Assembly (NCBI GenBank): GCA_036924285.1 | Contig: JAYKYS010000009.1 | Location: forward strand, 7,626,001 to 7,690,000 | DNA: 64,000 nt | Direction of reading: 5' to 3' | From: Asterella californica | Taxonomy: Eukaryota; Streptophyta; Marchantiopsida; Marchantiales; Aytoniaceae | Shown: positions 31,380 to 41,612 of the stretch, one piece after another | Layout: each line of letters begins with the position of its first letter | How positions within the stretch are numbered: the first letter of the stretch is position 1 | Translations under genes and position numbers: made by a program | Notes under the pieces: model-generated | Told to the model about the DNA's origin: nothing | The model's database searches: none | Seen by the model: the letters and a program-made list of their open reading frames with translations, nothing else

Positions 31380-31990
31380 CTCACGGGCAGAAATCAGTCC
31401 CGGTAGAGATCAAACTCAGGTCTATCCAACAAGACAAAGTTGATAATCCTGACAAACAACGTAACAGATACAAAACAAGTCAGGGACATCAAGAAACAGA
31501 TGAACAACAGAGAAACAGAGCCATAGAGGTGAATGTTAAACGAGGAAATACTGCTGAAGTGCTACTAAGTAGCCTCTAACACCATAAACGCTAAGTATCT
31601 TCACACTAAGTTACTTTCACTACTACTGTTCTCGGAAAACTCTAGCGAAGAAGACTCTTCTTCCGCCGAAGTACCAGATTGAACTTCTTCCAAAAATGTT
31701 CTCACCAAAGAACAACTTCCTCCGAAGTCAACTTCGCCCAAAAACGTCTTCGTAGCAAATTAACTTCACAGATGCTGGTCTATTTTCAGTCCTCGCCGTA
31801 AACGTCTTACTCTGATTTCAAATGTTGACAGCAAATTCTTCGGCACCCAGTCTAATTCCTACCACAACAAACTACAATACTTCGTAGGTAAATCTCCGAA
31901 GTAGACAAACACACAATGGCTCCGCAAACTCAGGAAATAGAAAATCCAAAAATGATAAAACACATAGAGGTACTGAGAACGAACAACACA

Positions 31991-32000
31991 GCGCTTATAT
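31991..32000 (-). promoter_or_regulatory. Second TATA box of the D2 LTR, after ORF-D
   Basis: Minus strand TGTATATAAGCGCTGTG begins about 30 bases after the ORF-D stop (32033). D3 has ATGTATAAGCGTTGTG at the same place (43,796). Between this and the LTR end lie only ~750 bp and the poly(A) signal, so it is the better candidate for the genomic RNA promoter. Confidence 0.5.
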
Positions 32001-32032
32001 ACAGATTTTCCTGAAGATGACGGATCTTCTTC

Positions 32033-33424
32033 CTAAGAAGTCGAGAGTACTTCTGGTCCGTCGGATGAAGGTCCCGTGCCTGAAACGACACTAGGAACGA
32101 CATCACTTCCTATCGCTAACTCTCTACCTATCTCACTAACTGAGAACTCAACAGTCGCTCTAACCTCTCTAAGCTCTCTAACTACCCGTTGGCCTAGTCT
32201 AGCTAATCGGTTCTTCGCTGAAGAACCCTCTACATCCGCAGCTGTAAATTCCCCTCTAATCTGTTGAAGAAATCCTAGCTCCGAGGTATCTAGATCGGTG
32301 GCAAAGTAGTTCCTCAACGTCGATTCGATCCTACTCCGAAGTTGAGCGCTCAGTTCCTCTACGTTGGCTACCCGTCGCTTCAGATCCTCAATCTCCTTCG
32401 TCATCTCTGCGACGATGTCCTGGTTCTTGTTCCTCTGCGCGCGCATCTCCTCCAACTCCTTCTTCGTCAGAGAAAGAACCTTCTTATGCTCTCTCTCCCG
32501 ATCCAACTTCTGCTGAAGAAGGTCTTTTTTCTCCGAAGTCACATTCTTGAGTTCCTCGGTCTTCATTTGGGTCTCCTTCTGTGCCATGAGGAGTACTGCT
32601 CGTAAGTTCTCCTTCTCCTCTTGCCACTTATCTCGGCCGAAGTGCATCGTATGCACTAACTCCGCTAAGTTCAGCTTCCGACCGATAACCTCCTCGTATG
32701 TTCCTCGGTTCCCTTCTAAGCTGTGCAGCAAAGGTACAACTACCTCCTGGATATGCTTTGCGGAAGAAGCAAGTTGCTCTATCTCTCCTATTGTCGATAA
32801 GGAAAGAGCAGTCTTCTGCGCAGTATCGGTATTCTTCTCTAGTCGAGGAGTGTCCTCTTCTTCGACTTCTTCAGTCGCTTCTTCGTCCGCTGCTTCTCCA
32901 TCGACACAAGTTGTCTTTGTCATCTTCATCTTCTTCTTCGACTTCTGTGCAGACCTCGGCGTCTCTTCTAAAGGCTTCTTCCTTCCACTTCTTCGGACCG
33001 GAGGAGATACCTCGACTACATCTTCGTCTTCGTTCGGATTTACCTCCTCGTTTGCCTTCTCTGGAACTGCGGCAGAAGTCGACGCTTCTTGTCTTTGCGT
33101 TGTCTCGGCCGCTACTTCGGTCGCTGCTTCCTCGACGATTACCTCGTCGAAGAACTTCTCCAGTTGTGCATCTCTGGCTGGAGTCGGTACAATCTCGAAC
33201 TCGTTTTCTTCGGCTGCCTCGGTGAAGCCTAACCTCGTCTGATCTTCGGGCGATATCAGTTTCGTCCTCATGTAACAGGGGAGGAACGGTAAGAGAAATG
33301 CCAACCCCATCTCCTCGAGCTCCTTCTCATAGCGACGAAGTTCCGCTCGATTGACCTCCAGTGCTCGGAGCCTCGGTGGCTTATACGTCTGTATCCCTCG
33401 CATTCGTCTGGATCGCTGCAACAA
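32033..33424 (-). CDS. ORF-D of D2: LTR-encoded coiled-coil protein, uninterrupted
   Basis: A single open frame of 463 codons inside the LTR, although pol of the same element has several stops. Order: RYEKELEEMG (N-terminal domain start), a fusion point where about 140 residues including the GRNG core are missing (FLLPFLPCYMRTKL), FEIVPTPARDAQLEKFFDEV, an acidic linker, SPPVRRSGRKKPLEE and KKKMK (basic, possible nuclear signal), acidic, then a ~200-residue coiled coil (EEKENLRAVLLMAQKETQMK, KKELEEMRAQRNKNQDIVAE) and a Ser-rich tail. Function unknown; a structural or nucleic-acid-tethering role is only a guess. Transcription probably starts at the TATA at 33,621. Confidence 0.68.
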   Translation of the reverse strand: MLQRSRRMRGIQTYKPPRLRALEVNRAELRRYEKELEEMGLAFLLPFLPCYMRTKLISPEDQTRLGFTEAAEENEFEIVPTPARDAQLEKFFDEVIVEEAATEVAAETTQRQEASTSAAVPEKANEEVNPNEDEDVVEVSPPVRRSGRKKPLEETPRSAQKSKKKMKMTKTTCVDGEAADEEATEEVEEEDTPRLEKNTDTAQKTALSLSTIGEIEQLASSAKHIQEVVVPLLHSLEGNRGTYEEVIGRKLNLAELVHTMHFGRDKWQEEKENLRAVLLMAQKETQMKTEELKNVTSEKKDLLQQKLDREREHKKVLSLTKKELEEMRAQRNKNQDIVAEMTKEIEDLKRRVANVEELSAQLRSRIESTLRNYFATDLDTSELGFLQQIRGEFTAADVEGSSAKNRLARLGQRVVRELREVRATVEFSVSEIGRELAIGSDVVPSVVSGTGPSSDGPEVLSTS

Positions 33425-33620
33425 GCTTCGGTGAAGGCAGATTCTTCGTCACAATTCGCTTCCTCGTCCGCAATCGTCTTCTTCGCCAGAAATGCGCTCT
33501 TCGTTAGAAACTGACTTCGGCGCAGATGGGCTTCGGCGACCAGAGAATGCGGCACGCTGAGCTCCTGCTATTGCTCTGGAGATAGTAAAACAATAAAGTA
33601 AATGACTTTGTTACCTGGCT

Positions 33621-33660
33621 TATATCTCGCGATAGGCTTTCCCGCACGTGCCGAAGTTAG
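33621..33660 (-). promoter_or_regulatory. Upstream promoter of the D2 LTR (CACGTG plus TATA), in front of ORF-D
   Basis: Minus strand CTAACTTCGGCACGTGCGGG then CGCGAGATATAAG. Conserved in all three D copies about 330-400 bp after the LTR start and ~200 bp before ORF-D. Its position suggests a promoter for the LTR gene. Confidence 0.55.
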
Positions 33661-33953
33661 GGTTTTACTCTTCACGACTGTCATTCTTCGGTCTGCTGTA
33701 ACTTCGTCATTCGGTCTCCGATTGCTTCGCACAACATATCGTTAGAAAGCTCTTCGCTCGAGGAATTCATCTATGAGGAATTCATCTCTCAAGTGTCTCC
33801 ATAGATTCGATAAATTCCTCCAGAACTGAGATTCTTCCCTAAACTTCTAATTAACACTATTCTACGCATATCTTTTATCTTCTATCATCTATTCTTCTTA
33901 TTTACTCTACAACTAATCAATTACTTAACAAAACGAACAATCAAGGCTTCACA

Positions 33954-33970
33954 TACTCCCCCTATCAATT
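33954..33970 (-). other. Polypurine tract of element D2
   Basis: Minus strand AATTGATAGGGGGAGTA immediately before the LTR start. D3 has the same tract at 46,209-46,225 (AATTGAGAGGGGGAATA). This places ORF-D inside the LTR rather than between integrase and LTR. Confidence 0.72.
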
Positions 33971-33991
33971 GTGATGCGACCCCGCGAACAC

Positions 33992-35309
33992 TTAAGAGTA
34001 GTATCTCTTGATTCTCCACCCATTGACTTGGGTGGCTAACAATGTTCCATCGAGTTCTTCCAACTGAACCGAACCATTACTATAACGACGTGTTACTTTA
34101 TAAGGGCCCATCCAACGTAAGTGTAACTTCCCTGGAAATTTAGTGTACCTACTGTCATACAGCAGTACTAAATCTCCATCTTTGATGTCCACTTTGCGGA
34201 TCTTGTTATCGTGCTTCTCTTTCTGCTTCATTTGAATGATTTCAGTTAGTCGTTTAGACTCTTCACGGTCCTCCTCAAGTGTCATTAGATTCTTGAGTCA
34301 TAACAGTTGGCTTTCCTCCATTGACAATCTATCTTCAGATAAGATTCTGTAAGTAGGTACATCAGATTCAACTCGCATGATCGATGTCATACCATATGTT
34401 AGGAAAAAGGGTGTCTGACGGGTCGTTATTTTCTCTGCATTCCGAAACGTCCACAAGACAGCCGGTAACTTAGTATCTCAATCATATGCATGATTCACTG
34501 TCACCTTGTTCAGAATCTTGCACAACACTCCATTTGACTTCTCCGTCAATCCATTAGCTTTTGGATTGTACGGTGTTGTCTTCCGGTGTTTTATACCAAA
34601 GTAGTCTGTCAGTTCTTCTATCATCTTGTTCAAAAAATGTGTACCTTGGTCACTCACCAACTCCAGTGGGCATCCATATCGAGTAATGATATGTGTGTAC
34701 AGAAACTCAGCCACAATGGCTGCGTCGTCTTTCTTGGTAGCTGCTGCTTCAACCATCTTCGTTTGCATTATCAGTAGCTATCAGTATGTATCTTCTTCTA
34801 GTGCGGCGTGTTGCAGGTTGTATAGGTCCTACAAAATCAATCCCTCACTTCTCGAATGGTGCTAATGGGAGTATCGGATGTAATGGCCACTGACTGGTTG
34901 GCGTAGGCTTATCCACTCGTTGACAGTTATCACACTTCTTGATGTTCTCATGAACATCTTTGTACATCGTTGGCCACCAGTATCTAGCTGAGAGGATCTT
35001 CTTCACAGTGTTCCTCAGTGCATAGTGTCCGCCTTCAGGTTCCGAGTGTAGTGCTCCCACCACTTGTGATATCTCATGCACTTTCAGACATCTTCGAAGT
35101 TCTTCATCAGGTCCTCTTTTGAACAGTATCCCATTCTTCAACTCGTAGGGTCCCGCTTGATGTATGAAGACTGTTCGCTGTTCAGCATCTATTTCTTCTG
35201 GGCACTGCAAAGTCTGTAAATATCTGTACAGATCATAGTACTTTGTAGCAGGTGCTACTGTCAGCTGAAACAGTTCCTCATCTGAGAAATCATCTGCCAC
35301 TATGTCCAC
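33992..35309 (-). pseudogene. pol: Integrase of element D2
   Basis: Three frames. Zinc-binding part (34845-35309): GGHYALRNTVKKILSARYWW and KKCDNCQ give the HHCC set. After a TGA at FEK*GIDF (W in other gypsy elements) come the core pieces ATKKDDAAIVAEFLYTHIIT, LVSDQGTHFLNKM and NPKANGLTEKSN with D-D-E residues. A TGA at HAYD* is TGG in D3. The C-terminal part (33992-34285) has DIKDGDLVLLYDSRYTKFPG and RWMGPYKVTRRY (GPY/F-like). The stop is followed by about 25 bases and the purine tract before the LTR. Confidence 0.84.
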
Positions 35310-36660
35310 TCATTCTCCCATCCTCAGTCGAGACAAGTAATCAGCATTCTCATGGTGAATTCCTTGTCTGATCTGAATTGTGAACGTAAACTCCTGAAGT
35401 AACAACATCCATCTTGCTATCCGCCCTGACAAGTCTGATTTCTGTACCAGATGTTTCAATGCATAATGATCCACATGAAAGACAAACTCATATCCAAGGA
35501 GGTAATGTATGAACTTCTTTACTGAGTACACCATTCCTAGCGCTTCACGTTCAGTAGTGGTGTAGTTCTTTTCTGCTGCTGAAAGTTGTCTACTCGCATA
35601 GTAGATTGGGTGGTCTCTCTCCTCATCATCTTTCTGACTGAGTACCACTCCAATAGCAAACGCAGAAGTGTCTACATACACTTGAAAGGGTCTCTCCCAA
35701 TCTGGTGGTCGCATGACAGGTGCTTCTGTCAACTTCTTCTTCAGCGTCTCAAACGCCTCATGCTGCTTCTCGTGCCAATGGTACTCTGTCGTCTTCTTCA
35801 GTAGTTTTGTCAGTGGCGCAGCAAGTATGGCGTAGTCTTTGATGAACCTTCTGTAATATCCAACATGTCCTAGGAAGGCTCTCAACACGCTGATGTCAAT
35901 AGGGGGTTGTAAGGAAAGTATTACTCGAACTTTCTCTACATCTACTTCTATGCCTCGACCTGATACTCTATGTCCAAGAAGTATTCCTTCAGTCATCACG
36001 AAGAAACATTTCTCAGGATGTAATGCAAGTCTGGCTTCCCTACACTTCTGAAAGGTTTTGGCTAAACACGCTGAATGTTCTTCACGTGTGCCAAAAACAC
36101 AAAAATCATCTATAAAAATTTCTAAAAATTTTCGCAAATAATCCTGAAAAATTGAGGTCATCATCCTCTAAAAGGTAGCTGGTGCATTGTATAGTCCAAA
36201 AGGCATCTTGTGATAAGCATAAGTACCCCAATCTGTAATAAAGGTAGTTTTGTCCTTATCTTGCTCTTTAATGGCACTTGGTTGTACCCTGAAAACCCAT
36301 CCAGAAAACTGTAGCATTCCTTTCCAGATACATGATCCAAAATGGTATCAGTAAAAGGTAAAAGGTGATGATCTTTCTTCGTTGCTGCATTCAGTTTTCT
36401 GAAATCTTGACAGACTCCTTTACTGTTTGCTTCTTAGGTACCACTACTATGGGTGCTACCCATTTGCTGCTTAACACAGGAAAAATAATACCTGCTTTTA
36501 GGTACTTATCTATCTCGTCTTTAACCATCAGAGAATATTTTGGATTGAGTCGATATTGTCGCTGTCGTACAGGTACTGATCCTTCAATGAGGTCGATATG
36601 ATGTTCTCTCCACTATGCAGGTATCCCCTTCATGTCCTCCATAGTCCAGGCGAAGACATC
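35310..36660 (-). pseudogene. pol: Reverse transcriptase and RNase H of element D2
   Basis: N-terminal fingers/palm (36,165-36,660) is frameshifted but readable: RQYRLNPKYSLMVKDEIDKY, AGIIFPVLSSKWVAPIVVVP. A TAG at 36171-36173 replaces the Gln of ATFQR. Then 284 open codons (35310-36164): MMTSIFQDYLRKFLEIFIDD with F-I-D-D as catalytic motif, LALHPEKCFFVMTEGILLGH, FLGHVGYYRRFIKDYAILAA, RNase H with YVDTSAFAIGVVLSQKDDEE, YYASRQLSAAEKNYTTTERE, VDHYALKHLVQKSDLSGRIA, ending HHENADYLSRLR. The terminal TGA corresponds to CGA in D3. Confidence 0.86.
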
Positions 36661-37936
36661 TTGGTAATGGATCAGCATCTGACGATACACTTCCAACTCT
36701 TCTCCTTGTACCACAACAGAAATCTTTAGGCTCTTACCTTCGCTTATCATTAGGTCTTGGGATGCTCCTGGAAGGACTATACCATCTGTATGACTGGTCT
36801 CTGCACTCCCGTGACCTAGCTGTGATTGCTATTCGACCTCGTTCATATCTTCTTCCTCATCAATTTCATAGCACTGTAGATAGTTGACCATTGAGTAAGG
36901 GTCTCCTTTCCTTTCGCCTGCACTGCTCGTTGATGAATCAGATCCTGAAGTGTAACCAGCATCAGTCGAATCTGTTTCACCCTGATGTGTTATCTTCTTC
37001 CAGGAAACCATCACAGCTTTATCAGTTGGTTTCTGTGGATCTTTGAACTGTAAACGGTGCCGATACCAGTCTGTTAGTACCTTGGCACCATACAACCATG
37101 GCTCCCAATCAAAATCTGATAACCAGACTTAACTAAAGAGCGCAGCACAACATAAGTAAGTTTAAAAGAAATCCCGTCTATTAAGGTGGGAATGTTGCGC
37201 AGTAGTCCTACTGGTCGCCTTCTTGTCTGATCTGCCAATCGTAACACTCGCTGAGTTTCTTCAAATTTGCTGAAACCCAACGTGTGCGCCGTATCTTCTG
37301 TCATTATGTTGACTCCCGATCCGGAGTCTATAGGCACTTTCCTGATCACACAACCTGCAACCTCCACTTCCACTTCTGGAGATCCTAAGTCTTCTGCCTC
37401 GATGTGAAACAGAGAAGGTAACTTTGATCTTCGTATTTTAGTGGGTTTCTTCAGTGCTTGAAGTAACAATTTCCTGTAAATTTTGTTATCTTCAATCAGC
37501 TGTTTGAAACTTATGTTGGCCTTCTGTGTTTCTAGATCCGCTACCACATCATAGTGTGGTGTTGCCACATGTTCTTTCTTCACAGGTTCCGGTCGACTGT
37601 GCTTCTTCGAAACCTCCTCGTTCTTGGTCGAGGCTCCGACTTCAGTGGGCGAAGTACGGAAAATCTTTGGTGCGGGCGAGAGATAATCGTTCTGGGACTT
37701 CGGCAGAAGTTGTATCAGCTTCCTTTGCTGAAGTTCCTGCTCGTAGTAACTCCTTCTTCAGGAGTTCGTGGACTTCGTCCGTAATGTCAACTGGTAGTCT
37801 CGGAGGGTTTACACTCTTCAGTAATTCTTCTTCCTCTTCCTCAGTATCCTCCTCGACTTTCTTCTTCTTCGCTTTCTCTTGCGTCTTCTTCTGCATCTTC
37901 AGCTCTTTCTTTGATTGTGTCTTTAAAGGTGCTTAA
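36661..37936 (-). pseudogene. pol: Gag end, protease and linker of element D2 (5' truncated)
   Basis: Lys/Glu-rich gag tail (37642-37896, KKTQEKAKKKKVEEDTEEEE), then protease (37074-37583): RKVPIDSGSGVNIMTEDTAH with the D-S-G active site, and LVKSGYQILIGSHG. A linker (36829-37095) leads to RT. Upstream gag, primer site and the 5' LTR are missing: at about 37,940 the sequence passes into element F. The protease resembles that of A3 (VPIDSGSRVNIMTEETAH), so A and D are sister lineages in pol as well as in the LTR gene. Confidence 0.78.
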
Positions 37937-37939
37937 AGG

Positions 37940-38389
37940 CTCTTTAAGGACGTCAAAAGATTGACGTGTCATTAGTCAAGTTGATCCGTATACCAGGTCC
38001 CTTCAAGGTACCCAAATCCTTCATATTGAAGGGAAAACAATTCCTGTAGCTCTTCAGGAATCTCTGAACTCTTCGTCTCTCCTCTCTTATAAGCTTGGAT
38101 CCAATCTCCGGCTCCCAAGTATCCTCTTCGTCATGCTAGAGATAGAAGATGAAGTCATTGACTAATATCTTACAACCTCTATAGTAGTTTCTTTCTGCTC
38201 ACCACCAACTATCTCCACCTCCATTGTGCAAAAAACTCTTGTAGTTCTAGCTGCAAGCTCCACACTCTCTTCTACGACATCCCACGATGTCCAAGTATGA
38301 CGAACTTCACACGCCTCGCCTCCAACCTTTACCTCCACCGACTCGATAGACAAAGAGCTCAGAAGTGTCCGAGCAATAACACCCGTCGA
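37940..38389 (-). pseudogene. Element F sequence downstream of the methyltransferase
   Basis: Short frames with no stop-free reading: VEVKVGGEACEVRHTWTSWD (38162-38353) and, nearer D2, QAYKRGETKSSEIPEELQEL with FSLQYEGFGYLEGTWYTDQL. Probably the spacer that leads from the methyltransferase towards RT in element F. No catalytic motif is visible. The border with D2 lies near 37,940-37,990. Confidence 0.4.
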
Positions 38390-39094
38390 TCACATCTGAC
38401 GTTGCTCAACCAATCCAAGACTAACAATCCATGTCAAGCAGTTCAAGTCCATTGCTTGACCCAACACCTGATGATGTGAAGTCTTTGACATCGAAGCTAC
38501 GACCGTCGTACCCGTAAGAAAATCCATCGCTCGCTCTCTGTCGTCGGCATTGGACTCCATCAATTGTTGGAATCGAGCATCCCACACAAGTCTAGCTCCT
38601 CCATCTCTATAAGCATGTGACGCTGGAAAGCTCACCAAAGTGGACAATGCTGTCATGGGCCGTCTCACTAGATTCACCATTGTCATGGGTGACTTATCGA
38701 TGACTCTCACTACTTGAGATCGTTGTCCTGCATCCAAGATGTCATCAACTGTGAGGTGCGCTGATCGTCTCACTGCATCGTGTGTACGCTTTAGCACCTC
38801 TCTCGGTAACAAGTTCGTCCATCACAACCGTGGACGATATGTACGTGATCTCACTCTCGCTGCAGCTAACAACACTGCCGGTCTGACCCAAGACCGCACT
38901 TGGTGCACATTCGTCATCATCTGTGTACGAGCATCACTCAACAAAAGAACGTTCTCCAAGATGTATGCTAGAGAATCCACTTGATGCATATGGAGATGTC
39001 ATAAGATCCGTAACATCTCCCAGAACATCCTAGATCACGGATCATGTAAACTTTGACCTCTCCTAGCATGCGTATGACCTTGACATGGCCACCC
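38390..39094 (-). pseudogene. Cytosine-5 DNA methyltransferase of element F, C-terminal half
   Basis: One frame of ~235 codons with three stops. It begins GWPCQGHTHARRGQSLHDP: PCQ is motif IV with the catalytic Cys. Then SLAYILENVLLLSDARTQMM (ENV, motif VI), RVRSRTYRPRL (R-x-R, motif VIII), and near the end DDRERAMDFLTGTT and VLGQAMDLNCLTW (motifs IX-X). These are the hallmarks of C5 methyltransferases, which methylate cytosine in DNA. Order and spacing fit the family. The N-terminal half is at 41,613-41,880; insertion G separates them between motif I and the PCQ loop. Cytosine methyltransferases in retrotransposons are known from charophytes and dinoflagellates. Confidence 0.82.
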
Positions 39095-39273
39095 GGTGTC
39101 GTGTTGTGGATTGGCTAGGGTGTGAAACCACCACATGTCCTTCGTACGTGTTTGGTGTTGAGGAGCCACTGGGACCTTATCGTGTCAAAAGATAAGGCTC
39201 CACGTGGACGATCCGTGTACTCTTCGCTGAGTGGAAATAAGAGTAGTACTCTTGTCGTCACATGTGAGATTGA

Positions 39274-39284
39274 TGTATAAGAAG
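39274..39284 (+). promoter_or_regulatory. TATA-like box in insertion G
   Basis: TGTATAAGAAG lies about 100 bases before the first small ORF (39387). The spacing is reasonable for a Pol II start plus short leader, and it supports the idea that G is an LTR. Confidence 0.4.
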
Positions 39285-39386
39285 ATAGATGCGCGGAGCT
39301 TGAGGGATAGAGTGTAGAGTATCCAAGTCTAGTGTGAGTGTGATCAGTATCATCTGATGAAGTAAGCGGCAGTGCGAGTGGTAGGC

Positions 39387-39602
39387 ATGAACGGAGAACC
39401 CTTTCGTGCTCCTGATCTTCCACTTGCGCATCCATTCGTCATTAAGATCCATTGTCTGCCGCGAGATCACTTTCGAGTATTTATGATAGCTCATTGGGGA
39501 GAGTCGTTTATGGCTGCGGTGATGGCTACTCCGGATCCTATCGTTCTTCCCATTGTCACTTACGACGCTGTTTGGGATCTTACTGTCTACATCTTGCTCT
39601 GA
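39387..39602 (+). CDS. Small ORF 1 of insertion G (72 codons with stop)
   Basis: ATG at 39387 (an in-frame GTG lies 15 bases earlier). The sequence has HPFVIKIHCLPRDHFRVFMI, GESFMAAVMATPDPIVLPIV and TYDAVWDLTVYIL. The second half aligns closely with the leader ORF of element B (2530-2742). No signal peptide or known domain. It ends TGA six bases before the next ATG, so the two ORFs could be read from one RNA by reinitiation. Function unknown. Confidence 0.5.
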   Translation: MNGEPFRAPDLPLAHPFVIKIHCLPRDHFRVFMIAHWGESFMAAVMATPDPIVLPIVTYDAVWDLTVYILL

Positions 39603-39608
39603 TGTGGT

Positions 39609-39824
39609 ATGGATCCTCCATTGGATCTGAACTTTCCAGCGAGAGTTCCGTTCAACACTTGGGTCGAAATACGATGTTACAGTCGACCAAAGGTGGCGCA
39701 TCGTGAGTTTGTCGTGAGGAACTTCGGTGAGGATTATTACAACCAGATAATAGCTTCATCTGTTCTCTTTGTAGTTCCGTTTATTGTCAACCGTTTTAGA
39801 GTCGGGATTCTGACTCTCTATTGA
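39609..39824 (+). CDS. Small ORF 2 of insertion G (72 codons with stop)
   Basis: ATG six bases after the stop of ORF 1. Similar length and layout: NTWVEIRCYSRPKVAHREFV, FGEDYYNQIIASSVLFVVPF, ending RVGILTLY. It aligns with ORF 1 and with the B leader ORF (F/W-G-E, then A-S/T, then a hydrophobic stretch with Pro), but lacks the Y-D-A motif. Looks like a tandem duplicate that has diverged. No known family. Confidence 0.45.
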   Translation: MDPPLDLNFPARVPFNTWVEIRCYSRPKVAHREFVVRNFGEDYYNQIIASSVLFVVPFIVNRFRVGILTLY

Positions 39825-40595
39825 GCGTAATTTGTACTTCGTGTTTACGTGCTTCGTGGCCGACGGCATCGTCAACGGCACATGTTTGTAGTTTGTTCAA
39901 TATAAACTTTGAGGCCTAAATGGTACTCTTGGATAAAAATTCGTTCTTTGTGTGTTTGTCATGTGAGTGAAGACAAAACCCTTTTGTCAACTTGTTTCTC
40001 ATTGGTCGAAAGTTTGACCAATCACCTTCTACCAAGTTCCTTTCACGTTTTCGAGGGTTAGAGGCACTTCCAGTGGTCCATTCGCAGAGGGTGAGATATG
40101 GTTGGAAAGCTTGGGAGACGAGGATTCCCGTGGACTCAATGGTTGCTGGATTTGAAGCGTAGATGAGGAAGTTTCGATCAATTGAAGCTGAGGGGGTCAA
40201 ATTCGTGACCAATTTCATTTCCGTGAGGTCTTTCTCACTTTCTGGGAGTTCTGTGAGGTTGCTGGAGATGAATTGACTGTTGCTGGAAAGCTCTTGAGAT
40301 GGGCTTGCCGATGGACTCCGAGATCAATCGATTCCATGCCGGAGTGAAAAAGTTATGGCCGGCTGAAGTTGGGTGTCTCAAATCGGAGGCTATGATAGTA
40401 GACGACTGTAAACAGAAGACATTGAGAGAGATATGGAGAGTTTGAGGTCGAATTTCGCTATGAAACCTTCCAGGGCCTGAGAAGGTACAGTCGGCTACCT
40501 ACCTGTGAAATTTCAGACCATTTGGATTATTGGGTTGAAGAGAAACGCTGTTTTTGTGCACAAGGGTCTGCATATCGCCTTGTGTCATTGACGAA

Positions 40596-40948
40596 AAGGG
40601 CTTGGATCATTCCGAGAGTTTGGTTGAAGATCTGCTGGTGAAATTTTACAGAGTGGTAGTGATGGTGACACATTAGCTTCCTGAGAAGTTTGAGCTGTTT
40701 TGATCGAGTGGTTTGTGAGGAATCGAACAGCAAAGTTCTGTCAAAATAGTATCATGTTATAAAAACAGCGATAAGGGCTTGATCGTTCCAAGAGTTTGGT
40801 TGAAGATCTGCTCGTGAAATTTTACAGAGTGGTAGTGATGGTGACACATTAGCTTCCTGAGAAGTTTGAGCTGTTTTGATCTAGTGGTTTGTGAGGAATC
40901 GAACAGCAAAGTTCTGTTGAAATAGTATCATGTTATAGAAACAGCGAA
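40596..40948 (+). repeat. Tandem duplication of a ~177 bp unit in insertion G
   Basis: AAGGGCTT...GATC.TTCC at 40596 recurs at 40773. The copies share GTTTGGTTGAAGATCTGCT, AGAGTGGTAGTGATGGTGAC and ATAGTATCATGTTATA.AAAC with very few changes, so the duplication is young relative to the element. Confidence 0.85.
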
Positions 40949-41612
40949 CTTTGGAAGGGCATAGATGCCAACTCAGAGATGATATCTCTGCATGTAATAC
41001 CTTAATAGAGAGATTATTCTATAGGCTATCTGCTGGCCTTGGTTTCATCTCATTCTGAGCTGTGGTTGAGGAGTGACAGCGAGGTAAAGTTGAGAGGTTC
41101 TTGCTCCGAAAGGTGCAAGAGTTAAGATTCTTTGGAGAACAGGTCGACCTGGAGGTTTTGCCGGTGCTTCAGAGCACTTGATCATGGGTATGGAGAGTTG
41201 TTGACTATATTTCTTGTGTTTGGATCCTCTCCATACCCGCATGCCTGTTTGTACGCCCAGTTGGTTTTGATTGGATTTGTGTGCGGGCGTTGCGCTTAGG
41301 TTTCTTTTCTATTAGGAGTGCTGGTATTTCTCTTGTGGTGAGGCTGGAGTGATGACCAGCAGACCCAAGAGTGCTTGCGGTGATGGCAGGAACAGGTTGC
41401 CCGTGCTTGTTATCCCCGTTCTATTCCTAGTCGAGTAAGAGAGAGATTTGCCGAGAGGACGTGAGGATATCGTAGCGAGGAAGGTTCAAAGTGTACTTGG
41501 AGATGAGAGAGAGGTTTGGGTGGTCACTGGTTCTGAGTCACGGAGTGCGACACGTACTCTCTACAGCTAGATACCCGGTGTATTCCCAGATAAGAAAGTA
41601 CGTCACACGACA

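Larger units (their letters stand above)
31248..33953 (-). mobile_element. 3' LTR of element D2 (2,706 bp) containing ORF-D
   Basis: Starts TGTGAAGCC at 33953, right after the purine tract GATAGGGGGAGTA that follows integrase, and ends GTGTGTTACA at 31248 against element E. D3 ends with the same bases (43052) beside unrelated sequence, so this is the true LTR terminus. Inside: U3 with CACGTG and TATA, ORF-D, a second TATA, AATAAA at 31374-31379, and the end. About 450 bp shorter than D3 because of an in-frame deletion in ORF-D. Confidence 0.86.
39097..41612 (+). mobile_element. Insertion G (2,516 bp): solo LTR or small non-autonomous element
   Basis: Starts TGTCGTGTTGTGG and ends CGTCACACGACA, so termini are TG...CA with an 8 bp inverted repeat (TGTCGTGT/ACACGACA). 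Flanked by CCGG (39093-39096) and TCGG (41613-41616), a 4 bp duplication with one change. Removing it rejoins the methyltransferase VIA and GWPCQG exactly in frame. No primer site, RT or integrase inside. It carries a TATA-like box, two small ORFs and a tandem duplication. Similar termini and 4 bp duplication to the E family. Confidence 0.82.

Noticed and set aside
32547..33242. Long plus-strand open frames opposite ORF-D (also 44544-45023)
   Set aside because: They mirror a Glu/Lys-rich coiled-coil frame as Ser/Phe-rich strings, and all conservation is on the minus strand.
32033..33424. ORF-D as an envelope gene placed after integrase
   Set aside because: The purine tract and LTR start precede it, D1 begins with the same LTR start beside unrelated DNA, and no signal peptide or transmembrane segment is evident.
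39097..41612. DNA transposon (short inverted ends, 4 bp duplication)
   Set aside because: Inverted ends are only 8 bp, termini are TG...CA, and no transposase is seen; an LTR-type origin fits better, though it is not proven.
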